Source: Lineus longissimus (Eukaryota > Nemertea > Pilidiophora > Heteronemertea > Lineidae). Taken from it: 64,000 nt of DNA. Within the stretch, counting starts at the first letter, position 1. Each line of letters starts with the position of its first letter. This document shows positions 44,901-56,800 of this stretch, one piece after another. Below the pieces are notes generated by a model that was not told the origin of the DNA, did not search any database, and saw only the letters and a program-made list of their open reading frames with translations. The DNA lies in the NCBI RefSeq assembly GCF_910592395.1, contig NC_088317.1:15810001-15874000 (forward strand). The letters run 5' to 3'. Both the position numbers and the translations under genes were made by a program.

Positions 44901-47900
44901 TTCCGAACAGCTTTATCCTCGTTCAAATACTTATCACACACAAAATGCCAAATAGCTCACCTTTTTAATTTTGTCTTTTGGATAAGTTAGTAAGGCAGGG
45001 AAGTACGACAGAGCGCTGTGATTGAGTACAACTTGCGTCTGTTCGTCTGAGCCGGTCACGATGTTTCCTACCGCTCGCAACGCGGCCGTCTGGAATGGAA
45101 TTAGAACGATTTTAACACGGCGATTTCTTGTACGCTGAATACATGAGCCTGTGGCTAATTGAATCCGCCAGGGGGCGTAGTCACTGACCGCTTCCCCAGG
45201 GTCAATGTTTCGAAGTCCTTCATTTCAAAATCATATCATTACTAAACAAAGCAGATGCTCACCATGACCTTGACCTCCCCGTGGCTAAGTAAAGGAACTA
45301 GATCTTCAACAACGCCCGACTCTATCACCATTTGAATCTGGTCGTTTCCTCCATCAGTCAGATAAGACAACGCCCACACTGTATCCACCAGAATCTGAAA
45401 GACAGACAGAAAATAACATTTAATGCAATCCAGGATTTAAATTTACAGATGCTTTTCCATTTCTATTAGTATTATTGACAACTTGCATGATGTAATTGCA
45501 AATTGGAAATGTAGTAGGCCTACAGACATGCTACTTGTGAAGTCTGGTGGAATGGCTGAATTCCACGAGACGTCACAAGCAATCCAATTGTCGCATATTT
45601 GCAATGGCAATCACATTGAGATTTCAGCTTGATAGTCCACTTCAATCTGGTGGGAACAGAATGCCTTAGGAGTCATTTATCTATTTGAAAAGATACCCAA
45701 ACCTAATTACATCAATAACGTTCTATTAGATCAGTACAGGAGTGGTCGTGTTCTGAATTGCAGACTAGTTGAGAAACTTCTGTGCAATTTTCAGGTACCA
45801 GAACTCAAAACATTCTCCATTTCCATAGAAAGACCAAGAAATTCATACACTTTTCTCCAAATTTCCAAAGCACTGCTGCGAAATACAAAACAGGTCTCAA
45901 ACTTACATTAATGTCATTGTGTTTCGTGAGATACTTGAGTGCGGGCAAGATTTGTAATATTGTCGGTGTTGGTGGTGGTGGGTCCTTATTACGACATAGA
46001 TTGACTATCACCCAGGTCACGTTCCTCAGAAACGGAAGTGGTAGGGGGGGTTTTCTATTTGGGTCGATGAAGTTCAGCAGTGGCTGCACAACATCATGAC
46101 TAATGACAAAGTTTCTGAGTTCCGGGCCATCACCTGAAAAACAAATTTCAGAGAATTACTTTCCAAATCACAAATTTCAGAGAATTACTTTCCAAATCAC
46201 ATAATATTGCATGGGTGTTAGTTTTTATACTTATGAAAAACTTATAAATATGGAATGAAACTGTTTGATTTTTTTTCTCATAAACACCAGTTCCTTCATA
46301 TTTTAGCTCAAATGCAAACTTTTTCAAGGAAATTTTGCACGTGCCACACATACCAAGGAGTACAAGTACCCTGTAAAAGCCGGCCTCCGACAGGACAACT
46401 GATCTCCTAATACTAAAAAGACATCTGCTCAAAGTTGTCAAACTTTCTGATTTTAGATTAGGGAAGTGCTTTATCACAACTTACCAATTATGTTCCCAAG
46501 AGCCCATACAGCTTGTTCGCAGACATTTTGGTGTGTGCAGTTGAGTAGGCGTAAAAACAGAGGAACAGCACCAGCGTTCACCACAGCTCTTGTCTGGCTA
46601 GATGTCCCTGAAGCTATATTCGTCAGAGCCCAGGCCGCTTCAAATTGTAGATTTGGACTGAAGAACAGCAACACGAAAATGAATAAATTAAGGTTTACAA
46701 AGGGCAGACTTTCTATGGGAATTAATGAAAACAATGTTGCCTAAGTGATTGAATAAATATGCAGGGCATCAAGGCGAGTGCTTCAGAGGAATTTGCCTTC
46801 AATGCCTCCATATGAATTCCGATCTTGTTTCTGTTTTCACATCCCAGATTGGAATTTCTCCCCCGCTCTTATACATGTAATTCTGACCTTGTGATGGTCT
46901 TGCCTAAAGAGCATCCCTCTCAAATCTTACTGCCACCCCTCTTAAAATTCCCATTTCATATTTAGAATGAAATATCGGCCATTTCCCCCCACCTTCTAGA
47001 AAATTCCACGGGACAGTCAAAGGACAAAAATCCTTTTGTTTGAAGCCCTGTTGACTTACTTCTCATCATGCATGAGACATTCCACTAACGTTGGCAGAAT
47101 GCCAGATTTTATCAGGTCATCAATAGGTGGGTTCCTTTCACTTGATAAGAGCTTTCTCGCCGACTGCACGGCGCTCAATTGCAGGGCTGGCTGGTCATGT
47201 TGCTTAGCGTTGCACACAATTTGATCCAGCGATTGAGTTAAAGGCCTCTCGTTGTCATCAGAGTCGGTACTATCAGTCGTCGGCACATTACGTCTCTTCA
47301 GATGGATTTCAGTTCGTTTGTTCTGAGAAAATCAAAAGGAAATTTTAATTGAGGAACTTTAAGCACTAAATCTTGATATAGAATAGCTTAAATAGGCCGT
47401 AATTTGACTGGAACAGTAGGCTGAACTGTGACTCAGGCTAGGCTCCAGAATCCAAAACATTAAGGACATGACTAAATGAAATCCTAGCCCTAGACAGTGT
47501 CCTAGACTACACTCAGTCAATGGAGAACTCCCATGTGCTGTTCCTAGCTTTCCATTCAAGGGGTTGGACTGACTCAGAAGTGACTGACTGATCCATGCTA
47601 GTTGTATTGACTCCTAGCCTTAGCCGGTTCTTTTACACATAGGCTCAATCTTGTTTTGTCATTCAAAGGATCAGTTCAAGACCTTCGAATAATTTCAGGT
47701 TTTCCACCAACTCCGAAGATAAGACCCACTGACCCAGTAGTCTGTAGCCTGAGCAGGCCTAATTTTTATTACCTTTCTTAGTTCCACGGTCACTTCATTT
47801 CTTCTCCTCCTCATTTCCTGCAATGATCAGATCAGATCAGAAAAAAAATATGAACAATTAATCACTGAATCAGAACTTATTTCTTATTTGAATAAAATTC

Positions 47901-48456
47901 ACATCAAAACGTTGAAAAAGCAAGGACCTGGGGCTGTACTCCACTGGACGAGCTAGCCTTGCCTGGCAAGGCGAACCGTAGGCCTACTCACTGTGACTGT
48001 CTGTACTAGTGTTTGTACTGTCAACTTAACTGTGAGGTGTGACCGTCAGCCATCACCGTGTCACTCACTAAATCAAAGGTAAATGAAAGAAAATAAATCT
48101 CATCTCGATCTCAGACTTTGTCAGTCTTGATCTTGGACCTAAAACTCTTTTCGTTACACTCTCCATAGAGAGACCATGTCCCACACCCCACTTTTCACTG
48201 CTACGCAGAAGTCAGTTCATATCATCATAGTGCACTTGCCATGCTTGAATATCAATAAACGTTGTGGTGCATTTTATGTACAAGAAATGTACACAAAGCA
48301 TAGCGTTTACGAGACGAAGGTCCGGATTACAACAACCATAATTGATCGCAAAAATACGAGAGAAATCTACACGTTCATCCATATTTTTACCTCTGCATCT
48401 TTTCCTTGGTTTTTAAATAATTGTGACCTGCCTTTAAAGGCACCGTCGGAGGCCAT
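41905..48456 (-). CDS. KPNA3: Importin subunit alpha, KPNA3/KPNA4 class
   Basis: Ten exons, in transcript order: 48456-48391, 47817-47773, 47322-47060, 46657-46485, 46133-45907, 45394-45263, 45089-44961, 43443-43339, 42936-42699, 42113-41905. All phases agree, giving 528 aa (human KPNA3/4: 521). The protein bridges NLS cargo to importin beta for nuclear entry (family knowledge). An N-terminal importin-beta-binding region holds basic clusters ([25 protein letters not shown]). About ten armadillo repeats follow, with the NLS-pocket W-x3-N signature in several: WALTN, WALGN, WVIVN, WFLSN, WAISN. The segments [30 protein letters not shown] and [20 protein letters not shown] point to the alpha-3/alpha-4 clade over alpha-1 or alpha-5. 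The C-terminal tail ([20 protein letters not shown]) has diverged from vertebrates. It may be the single ancestor-like copy of KPNA3 and KPNA4. It is divergent with ERCC5. Confidence 0.95.
42400..42559. mobile_element. Tigger-like MITE in importin intron
   Basis: TA / CAGTGGAACCTCCCTTAGCG ... AATAGAGAGATTCTACTG. One of the two internal AAGGACAACC repeats is missing, so it is 160 bp. Confidence 0.8.
42967..43030. mobile_element. Tigger-like MITE fragment
   Basis: CAATGGAACCTCCTTTAGCT, then ACCTCTCCATTAAGGAG. Left end only, diverged, about 30 bp upstream of an importin exon acceptor (minus strand, exon start 42936). Confidence 0.6.
43116..43290. mobile_element. Tigger-like MITE in importin intron
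   Basis: TATA / CAGTAGAACCTACCTTAGCG ... AATAGAGAGGTTTTGC. Nearly full length with a worn right end, and 50 bp from the donor of the exon ending at 43339 (minus strand). Confidence 0.8.
46140..46201. repeat. Two-copy 31-bp tandem duplication
   Basis: CAAATTTCAGAGAATTACTT, then TCCAAATCA, repeated twice, a few bases upstream of an importin acceptor (exon start 46133, minus strand). Confidence 0.85.
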
Positions 48457-49433
48457 TTTCGTAGTTAATTTGAGCTTTGTTGGTCGAATTTCTAATCGCG
48501 AAAATTTTTCAAAATGCCGGCCACCTCATGACCTTCTAGAAGTGTGCACCTTATAACAGCGATTTTGATTGGTGCAAAAGTGACCTTGACCCTTTCATGA
48601 CGATGAATGACTAATTTATTTTTTTAGTCATGTGACAAAATCTCTCCGTTGTATGTCGATTGATTTGTGTATTCAAATGTAGTAGTAGATAGTCTCTAAT
48701 TTGAAGTAACTCAATTGGTTACAGGATCTTGTGGACAAGTTTAATTAAGTAAAATTGTCCCAGTAAAATTGACGAATCACTGGCCTTGGCTCAGGTGGTA
48801 CCCTCCCTTTAGTTGCATTGAATTGTAACAGATGGCGCTTGTGTAGTGAGACGAAACTGTCCTTGGAGAAGTGTCCTCAAGCTAAGATTGTGCTCCTCTA
48901 CTGCTGCAACCGAGTGATTACCAAAACCTGGTAAACGTCATAGATGGAGAAAGGTGTCATAGTTCAGAAGCTCATTATACTGTTGCTATAAATGCAGTCT
49001 GAAGGCCTGTCCCATGATTCAGGAGAATTGTCACAAGCTGGCCATGCCCACTCGGTCGACCACATGCATTGCAAAGGACTTGGGCAAGTTCAGTTCAAGT
49101 TTTGTCCCAAAAGAACCCAAATCTGTATGAAAAACACATTATTCGAAAGCCTCTCCCTGGGGAATAGGGCACCCCCTAAAAGCAATACGCACTACCCAGA
49201 GCTTTGACATCCCAGCATTTAAACGAGTCCTCCCGCGAAGATGACGAATGATTATTGCATCTATTACAGTCCCTGCTTTGCAGCACAGCTGTGTATGTCG
49301 GGAATAATTCGAAAAGGTAATATCATCCCAAGCAGTAGCATCCTTTGTAGTCCATTATGTCATCAAAAACATGTATGGGTGAGGGGTCGAGGAAAGTCCA
49401 GTGCTCTGGAGTACCTAAGCAGGGAAAAATCTT
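48457..49433. promoter_or_regulatory. Upstream region of the divergent importin/ERCC5 pair
   Basis: The importin start (48456) and ERCC5 start (50870) face away from each other across 2.4 kb. An inverted CCAAT (ATTGG at 48568-48572) lies 112 bp upstream of the importin start codon and is a candidate promoter element. No TATA box is evident and no other gene is recognised here. Confidence 0.3.
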
Positions 49434-49650
49434 TTAAAGGGGGACTATAGGCAGGAGCATGGGGGTTAAATTGGCCATCTTCAGGTGACCAACATACAGA
49501 GTAAGGGCACTGGGTCAAGTTAAATTCAGCATTAAATATATTCCTTGTAAAAGCTTGAATAGTTTAGACATACTGTGAGGTGCGAGAGATCCCCATTGGG
49601 GACTTTCTGTAACTTTAACTTGTCCGCCCTAGTCTATAGTGTCCCTTTAA
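49434..49650. mobile_element. TTAA-flanked MITE, family 1, copy between importin and ERCC5
   Basis: TTAAAGGGGGACTATAGGCA at the left and CTAGTCTATAGTGTCCCTTTAA at the right, TTAA at each end, 217 bp. The interior (GGGGTTAAATTGG, AGCTTGAATAGTTTAGACAT) is homologous to 14344-14541. Confidence 0.8.
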
Positions 49651-50869
49651 ATTCTTTTCGAATTTCTGCATCTGGGGGTAAAAAAAACTAATGTGCATAA
49701 AAAGGTTTCTTGTGGGCTAAGGGGAGGCAGGCGATCCTTTTCCATGATGATCATGACAAACATATATATATATATAGTTTATTTATCGTACTCTTGTACA
49801 TTTTACAGTATTGTGCATATAATAGTAGTAACTCAATATTTTTTTCGAAACGCCTTGTATAAATTCGTATTACCATCTCCCTCTGAAAGAAAAGCTAGTC
49901 GCGGATAGTACCTCCCACTGATGGAAGAGCCCTATTTAGACCAATGCACTTGTATCGACGGCTGGGCTATTAACTCCAACAATGTACGGGTCACTCACCC
50001 GAGTCATGAAGTCTATTTTTGCGAATTTGTGCCAAAATCACCAGTCAAACTCCGTTATTTTGACAATCCTGTTGATGTTGTCATCAAATTGTAATATGCA
50101 TGATGTGAACATTGCAATCATGTGCATTGTTTTTGATTAGTCATGACTATGTAGTGTTGATTGCGTAAGTTTTAGTCCGTTTTTGTAATTTGTTTTTGTT
50201 TGACAATCTCTGAAATTAAAGCTGAACTGTCATCATTTTGACGACAAAACTCCTACAGTCCTCGGGCTTATTATTTCCAAGGGGTGGGGCGGGGGCCATT
50301 TTCACACTCAATTGATTGTGTTAGCCTACAGCCCAGTGAACATTTATTTTATCTCCAAAACTTTTCAGATCTTTTTTTTCTGAAAAACAAATCGGTTAAA
50401 CTTGAAGGCCGGAGCCCTCTATTGAACAATCAATGTGTTGTGCATACATTGGTGTTCATAAGTTTTGGTTGAAAATGTACACCTAGGACCAATCAATCCG
50501 CACAAAATTTCATATTTGTCAAGAAGAACCCTTTGCCAATAGCATAATAAAGTTTCAAAACATTCCAATAATACCGATAGCCTGAGAAAAAATTATATCC
50601 GTACAGCACATCCATCAAATCGTCACTCGCGCATTATGGCCCTGTCAAAATACAAGTTCTAAACTGACCAGTGAAACCACATTTATTTAAATATATTATC
50701 AAAAAGTGTATTCTGTGATGGCCTGAGTCTGTGGATTTAGCATATCAACCACAGATTGAGAATTAATTCCACTGTGATCCATCCCAGCCATGTATTTACC
50801 AAAACTTGACATTCAAAATTTTGTTTTCCATTCATCTAGGTAGCCAACCAGTCGGTCATACTTTGAACC
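49651..50869. other. ERCC5 upstream region
   Basis: AT-rich, with an (AT)n tract at about 49766-49778. No gene or repeat family recognised. It must contain the ERCC5 promoter and any 5' UTR, but no convincing core element is visible. Confidence 0.35.
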
Positions 50870-53800
50870 ATGGGAGTCCAGGGGTTATGGCAGTTACTGC
50901 AGTCAACTGGGAGACCAGTCACCTTGGAGTCCCTGGAAGGAAAAGTACTTGCTATTGGTATCCTTTTTGAAATTGAAAACTGGTGCTGCATCTCAGTGTT
51001 CTCAACTCCAAATATTTTTGACAGGGTGTTGTAATGTAATCATATTTGGACTACTCGAAGCAAAGACCTGCTTGGGGAAGGGAACATAGGGAATCCGAAT
51101 GAGACATGAAAAAATATGACACTTTTAGGATATGTATGAGGTGGTACAATTTTAGCCTAAGTCAAGTGCTGTGCGGTCTGCCAACTCTGTCTACCTTTAA
51201 ATTAAATTAAATTAAATTACCATATTTTATAGTGCCCCATACAGGTAAAACGAGCTCTAAGGCACTTTACATTGGTAAAACACTGGTGTAAAACATAAGA
51301 AATTTAAAACAATGGTAATAAAGGAAAATATTAAAAAAACTAGAGCACTTTACATTAGTAAAACATTGGTGTAAAACATAAGAAATTTAAAACAATGGTA
51401 ATGAAGAAGATGTTTGTCAAATTACTCATTGTGACATAAACTTTCTAAGGGTCAAATTATGCTGGTGATATATTTCGGCGAGGCTGGTTGTATCGTGTTT
51501 TCCTTGACGATCTTAGATGTGAGTATTTGGCTACACAAGTCGACAAAAGGTGTCCGGGGGAAAGACGGCGCAGCGGTTCCAAATGCCCATCTCCTTAGCT
51601 TGTTCCATCGTCTCTGCAAACTCTACTTCTACAGGATCAAGCCGATATTCGTGTTCGATGGGGGAGTACCAGTCCTCAAGAGACAAACCATCGTAGGTGA
51701 AAACAATGGTCTTTCTTATTAAAGGCCTATGCCATACTTAAAATTCTTTTTCCTTTTTTTCCTGAAAATTTTTTTTTTTCCTCAAAAATTTTTTTTCTTC
51801 AAAAGAAACGTTTTCAAACTTGACAGCCCCTGGGTGGCACTGTTAAAGAGACATTCAAAACAGTCAGGGAAAGACACTTAAAATCAAAGTCCAATCCCTG
51901 CACGCAAACTATCTTAAAATTTCAGACTGCAAGAAAACAGAAGGCAGACCTCGCCGATATCAAGTCGAAGAAATCAACCGAAAAAATCCTGGCAAACTTT
52001 ATTCAGGGCCAGGCACTGAGAAAGGCTGCTGGAAAAGAACCTGCCGATATCACAGCGATTCTGCCACTGGCTTCGACGTCCGAGCAGGATCTGTTTCATC
52101 TGCCACCGGTTCCGGAACAGTCGGGGTAAGTCCGGGAGAGCCCAGTCTCTTGGTGGCTCGGTCCATCTCCATCCCACCACAACGTCATGAGGCGGGCTGG
52201 GTTTAGATTCTAGGTGAAACCCACTTCTGGAACAGTCAGTGTAGGTCCAGGAATGATAGAGAAGGCTGGGTTTCACTCACAACCCAACCTTAACCATATT
52301 AACCGGTTTTCATTGAAGAAGGCTTGGCATGCTTGGGGTGAGAATATTCCTAAGATGTACATGTAATGTCATTCCTGCAGCAGTGTTTTCCCACGCCTTT
52401 GACTTGAACATGTCGGACTCACTGGCGTTTTATCAAAAGATTTCTCTACTGACTCCATTTTTGTTATTTGTTCCTTTTTTTAAAGTCATATTTTCACAGT
52501 TTTATATATAAAACATGTAGCTGCAAGTTCACTCATAGATAAAAAAACCAATCTGTGCCTAACTTCTTTTAAAATAAACTAACACTTTACTGGGCAGATG
52601 TTTAAAAAATAAGCACTTTTGACCAAGCTGTCCATGTAAACATGCCATACGAATGCTTATCTTAATTTCATCGCCATTTCCAGGTCATGTGACGACGAGC
52701 CAGATTCGTCCTGGGAGGAAAGGGTCGAGCAGAGAGAGATCATCCATGTAAGTTTGATCCACGCAAAGATGATCGCTGCACGAAGAGCTCACTTGGAACC
52801 AGTCAGCATTAAAATCGAGACAGCTTGATGATTCAGTCAGATTTTTAATTTTCTATTCTATGTGCTGCAGTATTCAATGTTGGGAATTGCTACTGTAGAG
52901 TGAAAAGTGACTATGCTAATTGCTACTGTTGAGTGAAAAGTGACTATGCTGACGTTAGCTCTTAATAATGCCACTGGTCCTTTAATGTCTCTCACTAAAG
53001 AACAATTTAAAATTCTATTTTGATTGAAAAGCTTCCAAGGAAGACTGAAAATACAGCTCTCTAAAAAGTGTTTTACTCTTCCATGAAACACTGAAATACA
53101 GCTCTCTAAAAAGTGTTTTACACTTCCATGAAACACTGAAATACAGCTCTCTAAAAAGTATTTTACTCTTCCATGAAACACTGAAGTATCGCTCTCTAAA
53201 AAGTGTTTTACACTTCCGTGAAACACTGAAATACAGCTCTCTAAAAAGTGTTTTACTCTTCCGTGAACCACTGAAATACAGCTCTCTAAAAAGTGTTGTA
53301 CTCTTCTATGAAACACTGAAATGTAGCTCTCTAAAAAGTGTTTTTACACTTCTGTGAACCACTGAAAATACAGCTGTCTAACAAGTGTTGTACATTGTGC
53401 ATTCAAGTGAAGTGGAAAATGATTTCTCAACATTTCATTGCAGTCTAGTTTTCAAGACCTTCGAGAGATAGACGTGACCAGTGATGACTTCAAGGCATTG
53501 CCCCCCGAGATCAGACACGAGATACTGACAGAATTGAAAGAAACTCGGAAACAAAGTCATCGGAGCGGTGCACAGGACCTCCCGCAGGATTCCAGTGATT
53601 TCTCAAATTTCCAAATGTCGCGCATTATCAAAAAGAGCAAACTGACCAATGATATCGAACACGCCAGGAAGGAAATGAACGCTCGTAGTATAGAGGGCGT
53701 TGCTGATACGCTCCCTGGGAGTCAGGAAATTGAATCTCGGCGAATTATGTCGCGGGATGCGTCGCATGTCATATTTTTGAAGGGTGTGAAAAACAACATT

Positions 53801-56800
53801 GCAGCAAGTCCGAAGAAAAGTTGCGCCCCGGTGAAACTGCCGGCAAAAAGGGTTGCAAGGACATGTACTTCTTCAAAGGTCTTTGAATTAATTTCAGTTG
53901 ATTCCCAACCGAATTTTGCAGCTGATACTTCCACTGTTAAGAGTGTCAAGTCAGCTGAACAAAGGGTGCCACTACCTGAAGGTCAAGGTCACGACACTGA
54001 AAAAGCTCAAGGCCAGGCTAGTAAAAAGACATCTCCATCAATAGAAGTTCAGGGCCAGCATAGTGAAAGATCATCTGCTTCCACAAAAGTTCAAGGCCAG
54101 GACAGTGACAAACCTTCTGCTTCCACTGAAGTTCAAGGTGAAGACTGTGAAAAAATGTCTGCTCCAGCAGAAGGTCAAGGCCAAGACAGTCAACCATCAT
54201 CTGCTTCAGCAGAAGGACAAGGCCAGGGCAATAAAAAGCTGTCTGCTGCAGCAGAAGTGGTGGAATTAGATGACAGTGGTTCAGATGTTGAGTTCATAGG
54301 CCAGGAGGGGATGACCCTCAAAGATGTAAGATATCGCAAACACGTCCATATACGAACCAAGAGTGGAAAATTAATAAATTGCCAGCTTGTTCCCCCTTGT
54401 AACAACAGGTCACCACAAGGTGGAAAAAGCAGTGATGCTCCGAAAAGAATTGTCACCAGGGTTGGCGGGTCCGTGGAAAGTGAATCTGGGGAATCGGACA
54501 TTGAAGTAATGGACGTGACACAAAAGCTTCCATCTGAAGTATCACCACCTTCTCAGCGGCGTGTGTCAGTTCCGCTAAATTCTGATACGCTGCGTTATTT
54601 GGATGACAAATATGTTCGCACGCCGCTTGAATCGAATCAAAGAACGGATGAAGTTGGTGGCGCGGTTCGGACTGGTCCCTCAAAGAGGACGGTTGACATG
54701 ACTGGTTCTTCGTCCGATAGTGATATTGAAGTTGTCAGTCAGGTTTGTACGCCGATAAAATCTGTCCAGGGCCCAACGCAGTTACAAGCAGGCTCTGTAC
54801 ACACTTGTAATCACCCCGGTTGTGTTAAAAAAAGACTTGAAAGAAGCTGTGTGACGTTGGACTCAGATGATTCAGATTTGGAGGAAATAGCAAATCCACG
54901 AGACCTATCGGATCCGAGTACGAAGAGTGTAGCTTGTGGTCAAACTCGAAATAAAGGTGGCGCTTGGATTAGGCCTAATTTGAACACTGGAAGGTCTTAT
55001 AATGTTAGCGGCACGAATTCAGGGAAGAATGGTTTGGTGACAAAAAAAGTTACGGAGTCGGCAGTACAAGTCATCCGCGATATCAGTGATGACGATGACA
55101 CTAATGAGTCTGGTGATTCGGATTCTGATGAAGTTGACAGGGATGCTGATTCGATAAAAGAGAGAAGTCTGTCTGTTGCTGTCATCTCAGACTCCAGTGA
55201 TGAAGCGGAAACTGATGAGGATGGTAAGAATAGATGCTGAGCTAAGATGCAGACCTGCAAATTACATGTATATCCAAAAACCTTACATTTCGATTCGAAA
55301 AATAATTTAAGTCTTTGCAGGGAAATCGGGCTGAAAAGGTTAAGCAGTGGTATTTGGTGAATTCAGAGCCAGGGCAGCTGCTCCCAAAGAGGCTATCTTT
55401 TTAACAGTGTTGACGGCAATAGACAGATCGTCATCCAACTTGTGACTGTCAGTGTAAACTTGATACATGATCTGGGCTTCTGACATGCAAAAAATGGCTT
55501 TGGCCATTTCATTTTACTAGTAAAACAAATTCTTATATCGAATGATGTAATTTTCAGATGATTTCATTGTGGTTGAGCCAAACATCAACAGCCTCCCTTC
55601 AGACGAACCAAGTACCACAAAAAGGCCAACCGTACTGCCTGATTCAACAGTTGCTATGGCAACAGATGCAGTTACCATAGCAACCGACGAGGGTTCCACG
55701 GCAACTGAGCTTGTCGATGATGCAGTTGAAGAGACGGTTAATCTTGGGAGCCAGATAGAAAATTTGACGAAAGACGATGTTGATGATATCTTGGAAAGTC
55801 TTGCTGTGACAAAGCAGAGTCTGCTGAAAGAACGAGCTAAGCATGAAATGATGGCAAGGACGATTACGGAACAGATGTACAGCGAGGCGCAGGTGAGTGT
55901 TTTCAAGTGAGAACAACCTTCTCTTGTTGGGGCTCTTTGACAATTTCAGCACCCACGTCTCATACCAACCCTGTTTCAGATTCCAGGGCAAATAGTCTAT
56001 CGGAGATAGCTCAAAATAAGGTTTTTGCAGTAGCTACCCCAAGATCAGTGCTTGCTGAATCAACAGAGAAATGATTACTACATGTATGCCCCCTAGCTGT
56101 ATTCTGTTTTTCTGGTTGAAAAGGGACCGAAACTTCCGCCTTTTCCGCACTCCCCGACCCCTAAAAAAACTCCCAAAGTCAGAATGGCTTTACAACTGAC
56201 TCCGGCATTGTGTGTAACTGCATTTCTATTTACTTGGACAACCAGTAATCACGAATGCTGACCCCTTTAGGTTGATTATTCAGGGATTGCTGACGTTGTT
56301 CGGGGCACCCTATGTCCTAAGTCCAATGGAAGCTGAAGCACAGTGTGCCTATCTGGACTTGACTGACCAATGTGACGGCAGCATCACCGAGGACAGCGAC
56401 ACCTGGCTGTTTGGCGGAAAGACGGTCTACAAGAACTTCTTCAATCAGGACAGGCTGGTGGAGTGCTACAGATTGGAGGCGATCAAACAGAAATTAGGTT
56501 TGTGATTTGAAGAGTTCCATCGGGAGTGTCCGGGGAGATTTGCGATAAATCTTAACATCCTCCAACTAGACTGAAAGCAACAGGTGACGATCTATCGACT
56601 CTGCTGACTCAGAGTCGGAAAATACCTTCACTAAACAGGCTTATGAGAATCTCCTCAATGTGAATATTGAGGTTGAGAGCAGACTCCACTTCATGTGCTT
56701 CAGACCTGCTCCCTGATGAAGAATAGAGAGAAATTCTGAACGCAGAAGAAGAACTGTTTAGACGTTGATACGTCCAAGAATCGAATCCACAAGCTCCTGA

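Noticed and set aside
52858-53316. 152-codon minus-strand frame
   Set aside because: Mostly translation of the 45-bp minisatellite in an ERCC5 intron.
1070-53400. Idea that minisatellites with lengths divisible by three (57, 54, 45, 18) were selected for coding
   Set aside because: The two other large arrays (101 and 86 bp) are not multiples of three, and the triplet arrays are open on both strands, so chance explains it.
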